From an uncultured Mobiluncus sp. (GTDB lineage Bacteria > Actinomycetota > Actinomycetes > Actinomycetales > Actinomycetaceae): a stretch of 64,000 bases of DNA. Every line of letters begins with the position of its first letter. The stretch's first letter is position 1. The position numbers and the translations under genes are program-made. Shown here one piece after another: positions 16,223 through 26,055 of the stretch. The notes beneath the pieces were generated by a model. It searched no databases. It was not told where the DNA came from and saw nothing but the letters and a program-made list of their open reading frames with translations. The stretch covers positions 1 to 64,000 of the forward strand of contig NZ_CABTWO010000007.1 of assembly GCF_902488535.1 (NCBI RefSeq), in the 5' to 3' direction.

Positions 16223-17551
16223 ATGACCGCAGACGCTCAGAAACTAGATACCTCCGGAAAACTGTTGAAAAACTGGAATCCCGAAGATTCCCAGCAGTGG
16301 AGCTCAAAAATAGCCTGGACGACCCTGGTGGTTTCCACCTACTCGATGATTATGGCGTTCTGTGTGTGGTTCTTGGTGTCGGCATTGGCGCCAAAACTCA
16401 ATGAAATCGGCTTCGGCCTCAGCAAAGCGCAGCTGTACTGGCTGGCAGCGATGCCGGGCCTGTCCGGGGGCTTGATTCGTTTCATCTACACTTTCCTCCC
16501 GCCGGTGATTGGAACGCGCAAGTTGGTGGGGATTTCTTCAATCCTGTTCACCATTCCCATGTTTGGCTGGTTTTTCGCGGTGCAAAACCCGGACACTCCG
16601 TACTGGTGGCTGCTGACTTTGGCTTTCATGTGCGGTATTGGCGGAGGTTCTTTCTCGGGATATATGCCGTCAACCGGCTACTTTTTCCCCAAGCGCCTGT
16701 CCGGAACCGCTCTGAACCTCCAGGCCGGTATCGGAAACTTGGGTATGTCTATCATTCAAATCGTCGGGCCTATCCTCATGGGATTCTCCCTGTTCGGTTT
16801 GTCTTGGATAGCTCCGCAGAGCGGTCCCAACGGCGATATCTGGGTTCACAACCCTGCTATCTTCTTTGTTCCCTGGTCCCTCGTGGCAGCTGTCCTCGCG
16901 TTCACGCTGCTCAAAGATGTTCCGGTGAAAGCCAACATTCGGGAACAAATGGACATCTTTTCAAACAAAAACACCTGGTTCATGACTCTGCTCTATGTGA
17001 TGACCTTCGGGATTTTCTCGGGCGCCTCGGCTCAGTTCGGTTTGCTCATCAACAACAACTATGGGCCAGATTCAACTTTGCACCTAGCTGTGCAAGGTGC
17101 CACCTATGCTTTTCTCGGTCCGCTCATTGGCTCCATAGTGCGGGTTTTGTGGGGGCCGCTGTGCGATAAGTTCGGCGGGGGTCTCTGGACTTTCGTTTCC
17201 GGTGTCGGCATGGCCGTCACGCTGGCGATTTCCGGATTTTTCTTGATGAATCCCCAGTCCGCCGCGGACTTTAGCGGGTTCCTCTGGGCGATGTTGATTA
17301 TGTTCTTCTTTGCGGGAATCGGCAACGCCGGCACCTTTAAACAGATGCCCATGATTATGCCCAAACGCCAAGCCGGCGGAGCCATCGGTTTCACGGCTTC
17401 AGTAGCCGCGCTCGGACCGTTCCTGGTCGGGGCGGGCCTGGCCGTTATTCCGGCGGCACAATTCTTTTTCGGTGCCACCGTGTACTGCATTTTCTGTTCC
17501 GTTCTGTGCTGGGTACTTTACGCCCGCAAGAACGCTCCGTTCCCCGGTTAG
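16223..17551 (+). CDS. narK: Nitrate/nitrite transporter, NarK family (MFS)
   Basis: A major facilitator protein of 442 aa with twelve predicted membrane segments. The first half holds the nitrate-signature-like stretch around GIGGGSFSGYMPSTGYFFPK, and a second Gly-rich stretch (FFFAGIGNAGTFKQMPMIMPKRQAGGAIGF) lies in the second half. The ATG at 16223 follows GGGGAG at about 5 nt; the earlier GTG at 16196 lacks this. It is the first gene of the nar cluster and imports nitrate or exchanges it for nitrite. Confidence 0.93.
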   Translation: MTADAQKLDTSGKLLKNWNPEDSQQWSSKIAWTTLVVSTYSMIMAFCVWFLVSALAPKLNEIGFGLSKAQLYWLAAMPGLSGGLIRFIYTFLPPVIGTRKLVGISSILFTIPMFGWFFAVQNPDTPYWWLLTLAFMCGIGGGSFSGYMPSTGYFFPKRLSGTALNLQAGIGNLGMSIIQIVGPILMGFSLFGLSWIAPQSGPNGDIWVHNPAIFFVPWSLVAAVLAFTLLKDVPVKANIREQMDIFSNKNTWFMTLLYVMTFGIFSGASAQFGLLINNNYGPDSTLHLAVQGATYAFLGPLIGSIVRVLWGPLCDKFGGGLWTFVSGVGMAVTLAISGFFLMNPQSAADFSGFLWAMLIMFFFAGIGNAGTFKQMPMIMPKRQAGGAIGFTASVAALGPFLVGAGLAVIPAAQFFFGATVYCIFCSVLCWVLYARKNAPFPG

Positions 17552-17577
17552 ACCTTGTCAAGTGGAGGTAATAAACA

Positions 17578-20500
17578 ATGAGTGAATCGAAAATCCAAGG
17601 CGGGGGATACAAAGACGTTCCCTCGGGAGTATTCGCACTGGGTTCTAAACTACGCCGTGGCGAAATGTCTGGCGATTCCCGCCAGCTATTTATCGAAGGT
17701 GGCCGTGACGCTGACGCTTTTTATCGGCAACGCTGGTCCTATGACAAGGTCGTGCGTTCGACTCACGGGGTGAACTGCACCGGATCTTGTTCGTGGAAAG
17801 TGTATGTAAAAGACGGCATCATCACCTGGGAATCCCAAGCCGTTGATTATCCCTCCACCGGACCGGAACTGCCTGACTATGAACCGCGTGGTTGCCCTCG
17901 TGGAGCTGCCTATTCTTGGTATGAGTACTCTCCGACCCGGATTCGTTACCCGCATATTCGCGGGGTCCTGCTGGATTTGTACCGAGAGGAACGAAAATCG
18001 GGCAAGGACCCGGTAGAGGCTTGGGGGGCGATTGTGGAGGATCCACAAAAAGCCAAAGCCTATAAGTCCCAGCGGGGTAAAGGCGGCATGGTGCGAATCG
18101 GTTGGGATGAAGCCAATGAGATCATCGCCGCGGCCCACGTCTATACCATCAAAGAATACGGCCCGGATCGGTTAGCCGGGTTCTCGGTGATTCCCGCTAT
18201 GTCGATGATTTCTTACGCCGCCGGATCGCGGTTCTATGAGTTGCTGGGCGGGGTCATGCTGTCCTTCTATGACTGGTACGCTGACCTCCCTCCCGCCTCG
18301 CCCCAAGTTTTCGGCGATCAAACCGATGTTCCCGAGTCCGGCGACTGGTTCAACTCGCAATACCTCATCATGTGGGGTTCGAACATTCCCCTGACCCGTA
18401 CCCCAGACGCTCACTTCATGGCCGAAGCCCGCTATCACGGGCAAAAAGTCGTGGCGATTTCGCCTGATTATGCTGATAACACCAAGTTCGGCGATGAGTG
18501 GCTGCGGGTAAACCCCGGCACGGACGGGGCCTTGGCGCAAGCTATGGGCCATGTAATCCTCAGCGAGTTCCACGTTAAACGCCAGGAGCCATTCTTCCTG
18601 GATTATATGTCGCGCTACACGGATGCGCCTTTCCTGGTCAAACTGCAGGAAACCGAACACGGAGTGGTGCCTGGCAAGTTCCTGACGGCTGCTGATTTGC
18701 CTGCTGAACTGGCAGGAGACTTGAAAGATCGGCCCAATCCGGAGCATCGCGGACTGGTACTCGACGTGGATGGAACCATCAAAGATCCCGGCGGGACCCT
18801 GGCAGACAGGTGGGGTGAATCCAGTAGCAAGGGTCATTGGAATTTAGCTTTGGACGGGGTTCAGCCAGCAATTTCGGCGCTCGACCGGCCTGATGCCGCT
18901 GGTATTGAAATTGTTTTGCCGCGCTTTGACCTGCCGAGTTCCCAATCCGAAACGGTAGCGCTCGGTGCCGGCCTTGTGAAACGGGGAGTTCCCGCTTTCA
19001 AAGTCGGATCGGACTACGTCACGACCGTCTACGATTTGCTGCTGGCTGAATACGGGGTGAAACGCGGTGACCTGCCCGGCCAATGGCCCAGCGGTTACGA
19101 TGACGGCTCCACTCCCGGAACTCCCGCCTGGCAGGAAGAACATACCGGCGTGCCCATGCACGCAGCCATCCGGATTGCCCGCGAGTTTGCTCAAAATGCC
19201 CTCGATTCAAAAGGGCGTTCCATGATTGTGATGGGTGCGGGCACGAACCACTTCTTCCACTCCGACACGATATATCGCACTTTCCTGGCGCTGACCACCA
19301 TGTGTGCCACACAAGGGGTGAACGGCGGCGGCTGGGCGCACTATGTCGGTCAAGAAAAGGTCCGCCCGATTGCGGGTTGGCAACAGTACGCCATGGGTCT
19401 GGACTGGTCCCGCCCACCTCGGCAAATGATTTCCACAGGTTTCTGGTATCTGTTGACCGACCAGTGGCGTTATGACGGTTCCCTGGCTGGACAAGTGGGG
19501 TCCCCGCTGGCCGACTGGAAAGGCTTGACGAATGCAGACACTTTGATTGAAGCCTCCCAACGCGGCTGGATGCCCTCCTTCCCGCAGTTCGACCGCTCCG
19601 CTCTGGAAATTGGCCAAGCGGCCCAAGAAGCCGGCATGAAACCCGGTGAATACGTGGTGCAGGAGCTCCAGGCCGACCGTCTGCACTTTGCCTGCACCGA
19701 CCCTGACGACCCGCGAAACTTTACTCGTGTCCTCGCTAACTGGCGCACGAACCTGATGGGTTCCTCCGCCAAAGGCGCGGAGTACTTCGCGCGTCACATG
19801 ATTGGAGCTGACAACGCAGTTTCAGCTGACGAACTTGCGCCGGAGCGCCGCCCGAAGCTGATAAAGTGGCGGGACGACCCGGGTATCGGCAAACTTGACC
19901 TCATGTTCACGGCTGACTTCCGGAACACTTCTACCACGCTGTATTCAGACATTGTGCTGCCGGCAGCCACCTGGTATGAGAAATACGATATTTCGTCAAC
20001 CGATATGCATCCATTCCTGCATTCCTTCAACCAGGCCGTAGTGCCGCCGTGGCAGGCTCGCTCTGACTTTGAGGTGTTTCGGGATTTGGCCTATCTGGTG
20101 TCTGAAATGGCGCAGCGTCACTTGGGCACCAAGCAAGATGTGGTCATGGCACCGATTGCCCATGACACCCCCGATGAGATGGCTTTGCCGCATGGAATCG
20201 TGGAACCCTTGGAGACACGTGAACTTATCCCCGGCAAAACCTTGCCAAAGTTCGTTCCGGTGGAACGTGACTACACCAAGATTTATGAAAAGTTCACCAC
20301 GCTCGGCCCTAACGTGGAAAAACTCGGCTTGCCTATCAAGGGCCTTACGTTGAAACCCGACCGGGAAGTCGAAGTGCTGCGGGAGATGAACGGGGTAGCT
20401 ACCAGCGGGGTGGGGCAAGGGCGTCCGCTCTTGGATACCCCGATTAAGGCGGCCGACGCGGTGATGCAGATGTCAGGCACCACGAACGGACGTATCGCGG

Positions 20501-21315
20501 TACAGGGCTTTTGCCAATACGAAGCCCAAACCGGCCAAAAGCTGGCGCAACTGGCCCTCGGGGACGAAGAAAAACGACTGACGTTTAGAGAAATTACCAT
20601 TCAGCCCCGCTCGGTCATCACCTCGCCGGAATGGTCCGGTTCGGAACACGGTGGGCGGCGCTACTCTGCGTTTGTCATCAACATTGAACATCTCAAGCCT
20701 TTCCACACCTTTACCGGGCGAATGCATTACTACCTGGATCACGACTGGATGATTGACATCGGTGAATCCTTGCCGGTGTATCGACCCCCGCTGGACTTGG
20801 CGCGGATTTACGGTGACGCCGTCGTGGGTGAACTTTCCAAAGACGACGGCGTGGCCCAAGTTGCGGTGCGTTACCTGACCCCACACAACAAGTGGGCTAT
20901 CCACTCCCAGTACTACGACAACCTGTATATGTTGACTCTGGGACGGGGCGGGCAGACTATCTGGATGTCTCCCGAAGACGCCGCCAAGATTGGGGTCAAG
21001 GACAATGACTGGGTCGAGGCCTATAACCGTAACGGTGCCGTGGCGGCGCGAGCGGTGGTGTCTCACCGGATGCCGCCAGGGACGGTGTATATGTATCACG
21101 CACAAGAGCGGGTCAGCGGCACACCTATTTCACAAAAGTCGGGTCTGCGCGGAGGTATCCACAACTCACTGACCCGGATTTTGTTGAAACCAACCCATAT
21201 GGCCGGAGGTCATGCTCAGCTGACCTACGGGTTTAACTACATTGGTCCTACCGGCAATCAACGTGACGAAGTGACGTTGATTCGTCGTCGTACCACGGAG
21301 GTGAAGTTCTCATGA
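17578..21315 (+). CDS. narG: Respiratory nitrate reductase alpha subunit
   Basis: The catalytic bis-MGD subunit reducing nitrate to nitrite on the inner membrane face. His63, Cys67, Cys71 and Cys106 fit the FS0 [4Fe-4S] ligands (STHGVNCTGSCSW and EPRGCPRG). The molybdenum-ligand Asp lies in SFYDWYADLPPASPQ (about Asp232). The length (1245 aa) matches NarG. TGGAGG precedes the ATG. The stop overlaps narH by 4 nt. No twin-arginine signal is evident, as is usual for cytoplasmically oriented NarG. Confidence 0.98.
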   Translation: MSESKIQGGGYKDVPSGVFALGSKLRRGEMSGDSRQLFIEGGRDADAFYRQRWSYDKVVRSTHGVNCTGSCSWKVYVKDGIITWESQAVDYPSTGPELPDYEPRGCPRGAAYSWYEYSPTRIRYPHIRGVLLDLYREERKSGKDPVEAWGAIVEDPQKAKAYKSQRGKGGMVRIGWDEANEIIAAAHVYTIKEYGPDRLAGFSVIPAMSMISYAAGSRFYELLGGVMLSFYDWYADLPPASPQVFGDQTDVPESGDWFNSQYLIMWGSNIPLTRTPDAHFMAEARYHGQKVVAISPDYADNTKFGDEWLRVNPGTDGALAQAMGHVILSEFHVKRQEPFFLDYMSRYTDAPFLVKLQETEHGVVPGKFLTAADLPAELAGDLKDRPNPEHRGLVLDVDGTIKDPGGTLADRWGESSSKGHWNLALDGVQPAISALDRPDAAGIEIVLPRFDLPSSQSETVALGAGLVKRGVPAFKVGSDYVTTVYDLLLAEYGVKRGDLPGQWPSGYDDGSTPGTPAWQEEHTGVPMHAAIRIAREFAQNALDSKGRSMIVMGAGTNHFFHSDTIYRTFLALTTMCATQGVNGGGWAHYVGQEKVRPIAGWQQYAMGLDWSRPPRQMISTGFWYLLTDQWRYDGSLAGQVGSPLADWKGLTNADTLIEASQRGWMPSFPQFDRSALEIGQAAQEAGMKPGEYVVQELQADRLHFACTDPDDPRNFTRVLANWRTNLMGSSAKGAEYFARHMIGADNAVSADELAPERRPKLIKWRDDPGIGKLDLMFTADFRNTSTTLYSDIVLPAATWYEKYDISSTDMHPFLHSFNQAVVPPWQARSDFEVFRDLAYLVSEMAQRHLGTKQDVVMAPIAHDTPDEMALPHGIVEPLETRELIPGKTLPKFVPVERDYTKIYEKFTTLGPNVEKLGLPIKGLTLKPDREVEVLREMNGVATSGVGQGRPLLDTPIKAADAVMQMSGTTNGRIAVQGFCQYEAQTGQKLAQLALGDEEKRLTFREITIQPRSVITSPEWSGSEHGGRRYSAFVINIEHLKPFHTFTGRMHYYLDHDWMIDIGESLPVYRPPLDLARIYGDAVVGELSKDDGVAQVAVRYLTPHNKWAIHSQYYDNLYMLTLGRGGQTIWMSPEDAAKIGVKDNDWVEAYNRNGAVAARAVVSHRMPPGTVYMYHAQERVSGTPISQKSGLRGGIHNSLTRILLKPTHMAGGHAQLTYGFNYIGPTGNQRDEVTLIRRRTTEVKFS

Positions 21316-22847
21316 AGGTACTAGCCCAAATCGCAATGGTGATGAATCTCGATAAATGTATCGGGTGTCATACCTGTTCGGTCACCTGCAAACAAGCGTG
21401 GACGAACCGGGAAGGCACGGAATACGTGTGGTTCAACAACGTAGAGACCAAGCCCGGTGTGGGATACCCGAAAGAATGGGAGAACCAAGGAAAGTATCGC
21501 GGCGGCTGGAAGCTCACGCCTTCCGGTAAACTCCGTCTTCGCGGCGGCGGCCGGGTACACGAACTGTCCAAGATTTTCGCCAACCCGCAGATGCCCACCA
21601 TTGATGACTATTACGAACCTTGGACCTATGAGTATGAGAAACTGCTCGCAGCCCCGAAGGACTCGAAATATTTGCCGAGTGCACGTCCGGTGAAACAAAT
21701 CACCGGTGAGCAGATTAATCAGCCGACTTGGGGCCCGAACTGGGACGACGATTTAGCCGGCTCACTGGAAACTTTGCCCCAGGACCCCATCTTGGAACAA
21801 ATGACAGTGCAGGTTAAGGCCCAGATCCAAGATGCTTTCATGTTTTATCTGCCCCGGATTTGCGAACATTGCCTGAACCCGGCCTGTGTCTCGGCTTGTC
21901 CTGGAACCGCTATGTACAAGCGTACCGAGGACGGTATCGTGCTGGTTGACCAAGATAAATGTCGCGGCTGGCGGATGTGTGTGTCGGCTTGTCCGTACAA
22001 GAAAGTTTATTTCAACCACCTCACCGGTAAAGCCGAAAAATGCACCCTTTGCTACCCTCGCTTGGAGGCGGGGGAGCCCACGGTTTGTTCCGAAACCTGT
22101 GTCGGGCGGCTGCGCTACCTGGGCGTTTTGCTCTACGATGCGGACCGAGTTGGCGAGGCCGCCGCGGTCCGAGACCCCCAGGACCTGTACCATTCCCAGC
22201 GTAGCCTGCTGCTGGATCCTTTTGACCCAGAGGTGCGGGCCGCTGCGGAGGCAAACGGGGTGCCGCATTCCTGGATTCAGGCAGCTCAAGAATCGCCGGT
22301 GTACCGGCTCATTTCAGAATATGAGGTGGCTCTGCCGCTCCACCCGGAATATCGCACTTTACCGATGGTTTGGTACATTCCTCCGCTGTCCCCAGTAGTC
22401 GATGCGGTGACGGCTGCGGGTGCCGACGGTGAGGACGCCAAAGTCCTGCTGACCTCCATCGCGACCATGCGGATTCCCCTGGAATATCTGGCTGGACTAT
22501 TTACGGCGGGAGATACCGTGCCGGTTGAAAAATCACTGCGCCGCCTGGCGGCCATGCGCAGCTATATGCGTGGACGCCACCTCGGGGAAGAACCCGATGC
22601 CACGGGAGCACAGGCCGTGGGCATGACCGGGGAACAAATGGAGGAAATGTACCGGCTCCTGGCTATTGCCAAGTACGATGACCGTTTCGTCGTGCCTACC
22701 GCCGGAGCGGAAGCCCCGCGAGGCTTGCGCGAATTGGGCTGCTCCCTGGACGTACTGGGCGGGCCTGGTCGGGGCGGTGAGGGCATCCCTGCCTTCAGCA
22801 AAACCGGTTCCACCAAGACATTCGTCCCACTGGAGGTTCATAAATGA
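21312..22847 (+). CDS. narH: Respiratory nitrate reductase beta subunit
   Basis: The electron-transfer subunit with four iron-sulfur clusters. Cys motifs are CIGCHTCSVTCK near residues 16-27, then CEHCLNPACVSACP, CRGWRMCVSACP and CTLCYPRLEAGEPTVCSETC. The Trp in CRGWRMC marks the [3Fe-4S] site, as in E. coli NarH. The length (511 aa) is normal. Four-base ATGA overlaps join it to narG and narJ. Confidence 0.98.
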   Translation: MKVLAQIAMVMNLDKCIGCHTCSVTCKQAWTNREGTEYVWFNNVETKPGVGYPKEWENQGKYRGGWKLTPSGKLRLRGGGRVHELSKIFANPQMPTIDDYYEPWTYEYEKLLAAPKDSKYLPSARPVKQITGEQINQPTWGPNWDDDLAGSLETLPQDPILEQMTVQVKAQIQDAFMFYLPRICEHCLNPACVSACPGTAMYKRTEDGIVLVDQDKCRGWRMCVSACPYKKVYFNHLTGKAEKCTLCYPRLEAGEPTVCSETCVGRLRYLGVLLYDADRVGEAAAVRDPQDLYHSQRSLLLDPFDPEVRAAAEANGVPHSWIQAAQESPVYRLISEYEVALPLHPEYRTLPMVWYIPPLSPVVDAVTAAGADGEDAKVLLTSIATMRIPLEYLAGLFTAGDTVPVEKSLRRLAAMRSYMRGRHLGEEPDATGAQAVGMTGEQMEEMYRLLAIAKYDDRFVVPTAGAEAPRGLRELGCSLDVLGGPGRGGEGIPAFSKTGSTKTFVPLEVHK

Positions 22848-23518
22848 GCCAGGTGCAGTCGAGCCTACCGCCACGGGAGGCTCTAAATTCAACAGAGGCG
22901 GGACGGTCGCGGACCGCCCAGATGATTGCCTCTGTCCTGCTGGACTATCCGAGTGAGGACTACCATCAGCAGCTGTCCATCATCCGGTTGGAGCTGGACA
23001 ACGTAGAGCCGGAAGTTGCCGATGAATTCCAGGCCTTTCTGGATTGGGCAGACTCGCAAAATCTGCGCGAAATCGAAGATTTGTATGTGCGAACGTTTGA
23101 CCAGAAACGCAAATGCAATCTGTACCTTTCCTACTACTCCACCGGGGACACACGGATGCGCGGCTCTGCTATTTTGGCTTTTCAACAGGCCTTTGAGGCG
23201 ATGGGCTGGAAAGTCTGTGGGGGAGAACTGCCGGATTATTTGCCAGCTGTGCTGGAGTTAGCCGCCCGCAGTGGCGATGAGCTAGCTGAGCATCTGATCA
23301 ATATCCACCGTGACGGTCTGGAAGTGCTGCGGGCAGCCTTGGAATCCTTGCAAAGTCCCTGGTCCTCTGTCGTTGCGGGGCTGATTTTGACGCTAGACCC
23401 GCTGGATGAAAAGGCGAAAGCAGCTTTCCGTAAACTTATCTTGCAAGGCCCGCCCGCCGAGATGGTCGGCGTGCAGTCCCAACCGTTCTTTTTGGCACCA
23501 AAACAGGAGGCGCGCTGA
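22844..23518 (+). CDS. narJ: Nitrate reductase assembly chaperone NarJ
   Basis: A 224-aa helical protein of the TorD/NarJ family that guides cofactor loading and membrane docking of NarGH. The family pattern is visible in 'LYVRTFDQKRKCNLYLSYYSTGDTRMRG' around residues 79-106 and in DYLPAVLELAA. It is joined to narH by ATGA, and its stop overlaps narI by one base, so the four nar genes should be translated as a coupled unit. Confidence 0.93.
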   Translation: MSQVQSSLPPREALNSTEAGRSRTAQMIASVLLDYPSEDYHQQLSIIRLELDNVEPEVADEFQAFLDWADSQNLREIEDLYVRTFDQKRKCNLYLSYYSTGDTRMRGSAILAFQQAFEAMGWKVCGGELPDYLPAVLELAARSGDELAEHLINIHRDGLEVLRAALESLQSPWSSVVAGLILTLDPLDEKAKAAFRKLILQGPPAEMVGVQSQPFFLAPKQEAR

Positions 23519-24291
23519 TGAATCCCTTTGAGCTTTTCTTGTGGGCAGGGTTCCCTTATCTAGCATTGGGCTTGCTGATAGTAGGTCTGATTTGGCGTTA
23601 CCGCTATGACAAGTTTGGGTGGACCTCACGTTCTTCCCAGCTTCACGAGTCGACTTTGTTGCGGTGGGCTTCGCCGCTGTTCCACTTCGGAATCTTGTTC
23701 GTGGGGGCGGGACACGTGATGGGGTTGCTCATCCCCAAGTCTTGGACCACTGCCTTAGGGGTTTCCGAGCACGGGTATCACCTGATGGCAACTATTGGCG
23801 GCATGACGGCGGGGGTAGTCGCGGTCGTTGGCCTGCTGGGCTTGCTCTATCGGCGTGTCGTCAATAAATCGGTACGTTTCGCCACCACGAAGAACGATAT
23901 TTTCATGTATGTTCTGCTGTGTCTCCCGATTGGCCTGGGTTTCTGGGCCACTTTGCAAAATCAGGTGCTGGGCGGGGCGAATGGTTACGACTACCGGGAA
24001 ACCATCAGCCCTTGGTTGCGGTCAATCCTGACTTTCCAACCCCAGCCGGAGCTGCTTGCGGGGGTACCTGGCTCTTTCAAAATGCACATTATCGCCGGAC
24101 TTCTGCTGTTTGCGATTTGGCCGTTCACCAGGCTGGTTCACGTAGTTTCCGCTCCGGTTATGTACCCAACACGTCCCTACGTGGTCTATCGTTCCCGCAC
24201 GGAAGGGATACGCGGAGCAAAGACCCCGCGCGGCTGGAAACCCGTCACGACTCGCCCGCAACCGCGAGATTCTCACTCTTACGGGGCTTAA
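23518..24291 (+). CDS. narI: Respiratory nitrate reductase gamma subunit, cytochrome b
   Basis: The membrane anchor that oxidises menaquinol and passes electrons to NarH. It has five membrane segments (about 6-25, 50-72, 85-110, 123-145 and 180-205). Candidate haem-b His residues lie near HFGILFVGAGHVMG in the second segment and in the last segment (FKMHIIAGLLLFAIWPFTRLVHV). The length (257 aa) fits the family. A hairpin at 24309-24331 follows. Confidence 0.95.
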   Translation: MNPFELFLWAGFPYLALGLLIVGLIWRYRYDKFGWTSRSSQLHESTLLRWASPLFHFGILFVGAGHVMGLLIPKSWTTALGVSEHGYHLMATIGGMTAGVVAVVGLLGLLYRRVVNKSVRFATTKNDIFMYVLLCLPIGLGFWATLQNQVLGGANGYDYRETISPWLRSILTFQPQPELLAGVPGSFKMHIIAGLLLFAIWPFTRLVHVVSAPVMYPTRPYVVYRSRTEGIRGAKTPRGWKPVTTRPQPRDSHSYGA

Positions 24292-24308
24292 CTTTAGCTA
24301 TCCGCTCA

Positions 24309-24331
24309 CCCTGCTGTTGAGGTCAGCAGGG
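24309..24331 (+). terminator. Hairpin after narI, probable end of the nar operon
   Basis: A perfect 8-bp stem (CCCTGCTG/CAGCAGGG) with a 7-nt loop starts 17 nt after the narI stop. No T-run follows, so it may stabilise the 3' end or be a weak terminator. The following DNA to 24578 holds no gene I can support. Confidence 0.45.
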
Positions 24332-24578
24332 GGGGTCAATAGCGCCGCTGCGTCGTGACTTCATCAGCGGGGTCGGGCCTCAATCACTTTGCTGGTTTTG
24401 CGGGGTGGTCTTCCCAGCGAGCGTTATTGCGAAGAGCTTTTGCCGCGCAGGGTCGGCGCTCGACCTTTCCTAGCAGGCGTGGCAAACCTTTTCTGTCGTC
24501 GATCTTTTCACTTTCGGTATCAGTGCGGTGAGATACTGAGATATAGGCACCAGAGGTGACAGAGAGGCCGAGGTGGTG

Positions 24579-24959
24579 ATGGGTTCGGATTTGCAGGCAG
24601 CCAGGGAGTTTGCGGCTCAGTGGGCTGGCAAGGGTTACGAGAAGGGTGAGTGCCAGAAGTTCTGGACATTGCTGCTGCGTGACGTGCTGGGTTACGAACG
24701 CATGGACTTGGTGCTGTTTGAGCATCGGGTTGCTGGCGGTGGTTTCATCGATGTGTGGATTCGCGATGCCTCTGTGATGGTGGAACAAAAGTCGCTGGGG
24801 GTGGACTTGGACGCGCCCGAGATGCGGCAGGGGGTTTTAAAGACCCCGTTGGCGCAGGTGTGGGATTATGCCGCGGATTCTGCACGTGCCGAACCGCCAA
24901 CAAGGTGTGGTACACAATCGTCCACGAGACGAAAAGTTAATCTTATTTACCAGAAATAA
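24579..24959 (+). pseudogene. N-terminal remnant of an MmeI-like type IIL restriction-modification protein
   Basis: About 125 residues survive. AAREFAAQWAGKGYEKGECQ, followed by FWTLLLRDVLGY, then EHRV, GGGFIDVWI and VMVEQKSLGVDLD, is the N-terminal nuclease-type region of MmeI-like fused restriction-methyltransferases. After about 24890 the reading frame appears shifted: another frame continues with ANKVWYTIVHE and then stops at 24940. The methyltransferase core is absent. C-terminal remnants reappear at 26267-27559, beyond the protease insert. The fragment is therefore taken as the broken 5' part of one ancestral gene. Confidence 0.7.
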
Positions 24960-24972
24960 TGACAATATGTCA
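24960..24972. promoter_or_regulatory. TGACA-ATA-TGTCA palindrome upstream of the protease promoter
   Basis: Perfect 5-bp arms with a 3-bp spacer lie 10 bp before the -35 hexamer at 24983. The placement suits an activator or repressor of the protease gene. The binding protein is unknown. Confidence 0.4.
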
Positions 24973-24982
24973 ATTTAGACTC

Positions 24983-25011
24983 TTGCAAATTAGTTAAAAC
25001 CCACCTAGAGT
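24983..25011 (+). promoter_or_regulatory. Sigma-70-type promoter of the protease gene
   Basis: TTGCAA at 24983-24988 and TAGAGT at 25006-25011 are separated by 17 bp, 34 bp before the ATG. This is one of the few hexamer pairs in the window with near-ideal spacing, and it lies at the edge of the AT-rich insert. Confidence 0.55.
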
Positions 25012-25044
25012 AGAGGTGAATAAAGAAAAAAATTGGAGGTTATT

Positions 25045-26055
25045 ATGAAAATTCGACGTCAAACTATACCTGTTACTGCTCTGTTCGCTATCTTAGCGTT
25101 GTTTGCAGGCTTCATGATGCCAACTGCCCAAGCATCTCCAATTGCAGATGACGGCACGGGTGACCAGCCAGTATCAACCAGTGCACCCTCAGTCAATTCG
25201 CCAAGATCATCTACTCAGGAATTAGATCCCACAGGCTACTGGACGGAAGAAAAGATGCAATCTGCAATTCCTGCAGACGAATTAGCTTCCGAGTTTTATC
25301 AAACCGACACCAAACCATCCAGTCAACAATCTAAAGGTGTTAGTTTGGGAGAGGATTTGTCTCATCCTGTGTACCCCGAATTGCCGACAGTAACACGAAC
25401 CCGGAACACGGCCGTCCCATCAACTGCTGGAAAAGTGTTTTTCACTTATAAAGGTAAAAACTATGTGTGCTCGGGCTCGGCAATTAACGGTTCGACGAAA
25501 AACGTAGTGTCCACCGCAGGACACTGCGTACATGGGGGAAAGGGAGAAGGATGGCATTCAAACATTGCATTCGCGCCTGGATACTACAACGGCGTGTCAG
25601 GATACGGCCTGTGGAATTGGAAGACGGCACACACCTTTAAAGGATGGATTGACTCATCAGATTTTTCTCGCGACCAAGCATTCTTCACCGTGTATCCTCG
25701 CAACGGAAGATCCTTAGTGGCTACAGTTGGTGGTAATGGGCTTTCTTATAACTATGGACACAATCAGACTGGAGTGAGAATATGGGGTTGGCCTGCAGAA
25801 AAACCATACCATGGTACAACTCCTTACTACTGTGACGGGAATACCAGGAAGCGGGGTTTTTGGTCCAGCGACATGGTAATGCCCTGCGGTATGACCGGTG
25901 GGGCAAGTGGAGGTCCTTGGCTACTAACAAGAATCAATGCGAATCTGGGATACGTTTACGGTGTAACATCTCGCCGAACAACTTCAGGGGATAAGTTGCT
26001 TATTTCTACACCTTTCGATAACGCGGTAAAGGATCTTTTCCTAGGTATTAAATGA
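25045..26055 (+). CDS. Secreted trypsin-like serine protease
   Basis: 336 aa. A signal peptide (about 1-31, cleavage near AQA-S) precedes a propeptide-like region with YWTEEKMQSAIPADE, then a chymotrypsin-fold domain. The catalytic triad is His in STAGHCVHGG, Asp in SDFSRDQAF and Ser in GGASGGPW. Cys pairs could form disulfides. GGAGG lies before the ATG at 25045; the earlier TTG is rejected. Base composition is clearly AT-richer than the flanks, and the gene interrupts a restriction-modification gene, which suggests horizontal arrival. The substrate is unknown. Confidence 0.88.
   Translation: MKIRRQTIPVTALFAILALFAGFMMPTAQASPIADDGTGDQPVSTSAPSVNSPRSSTQELDPTGYWTEEKMQSAIPADELASEFYQTDTKPSSQQSKGVSLGEDLSHPVYPELPTVTRTRNTAVPSTAGKVFFTYKGKNYVCSGSAINGSTKNVVSTAGHCVHGGKGEGWHSNIAFAPGYYNGVSGYGLWNWKTAHTFKGWIDSSDFSRDQAFFTVYPRNGRSLVATVGGNGLSYNYGHNQTGVRIWGWPAEKPYHGTTPYYCDGNTRKRGFWSSDMVMPCGMTGGASGGPWLLTRINANLGYVYGVTSRRTTSGDKLLISTPFDNAVKDLFLGIK

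Noticed and set aside
24384..24788. Minus-strand frame of 134 codons after narI
   Set aside because: It lacks a ribosome site and overlaps the recognisable restriction-modification remnant. Part of its C-terminal half looks protein-like (KVERRPCAAKALRNN), but I could not tie it to a family.
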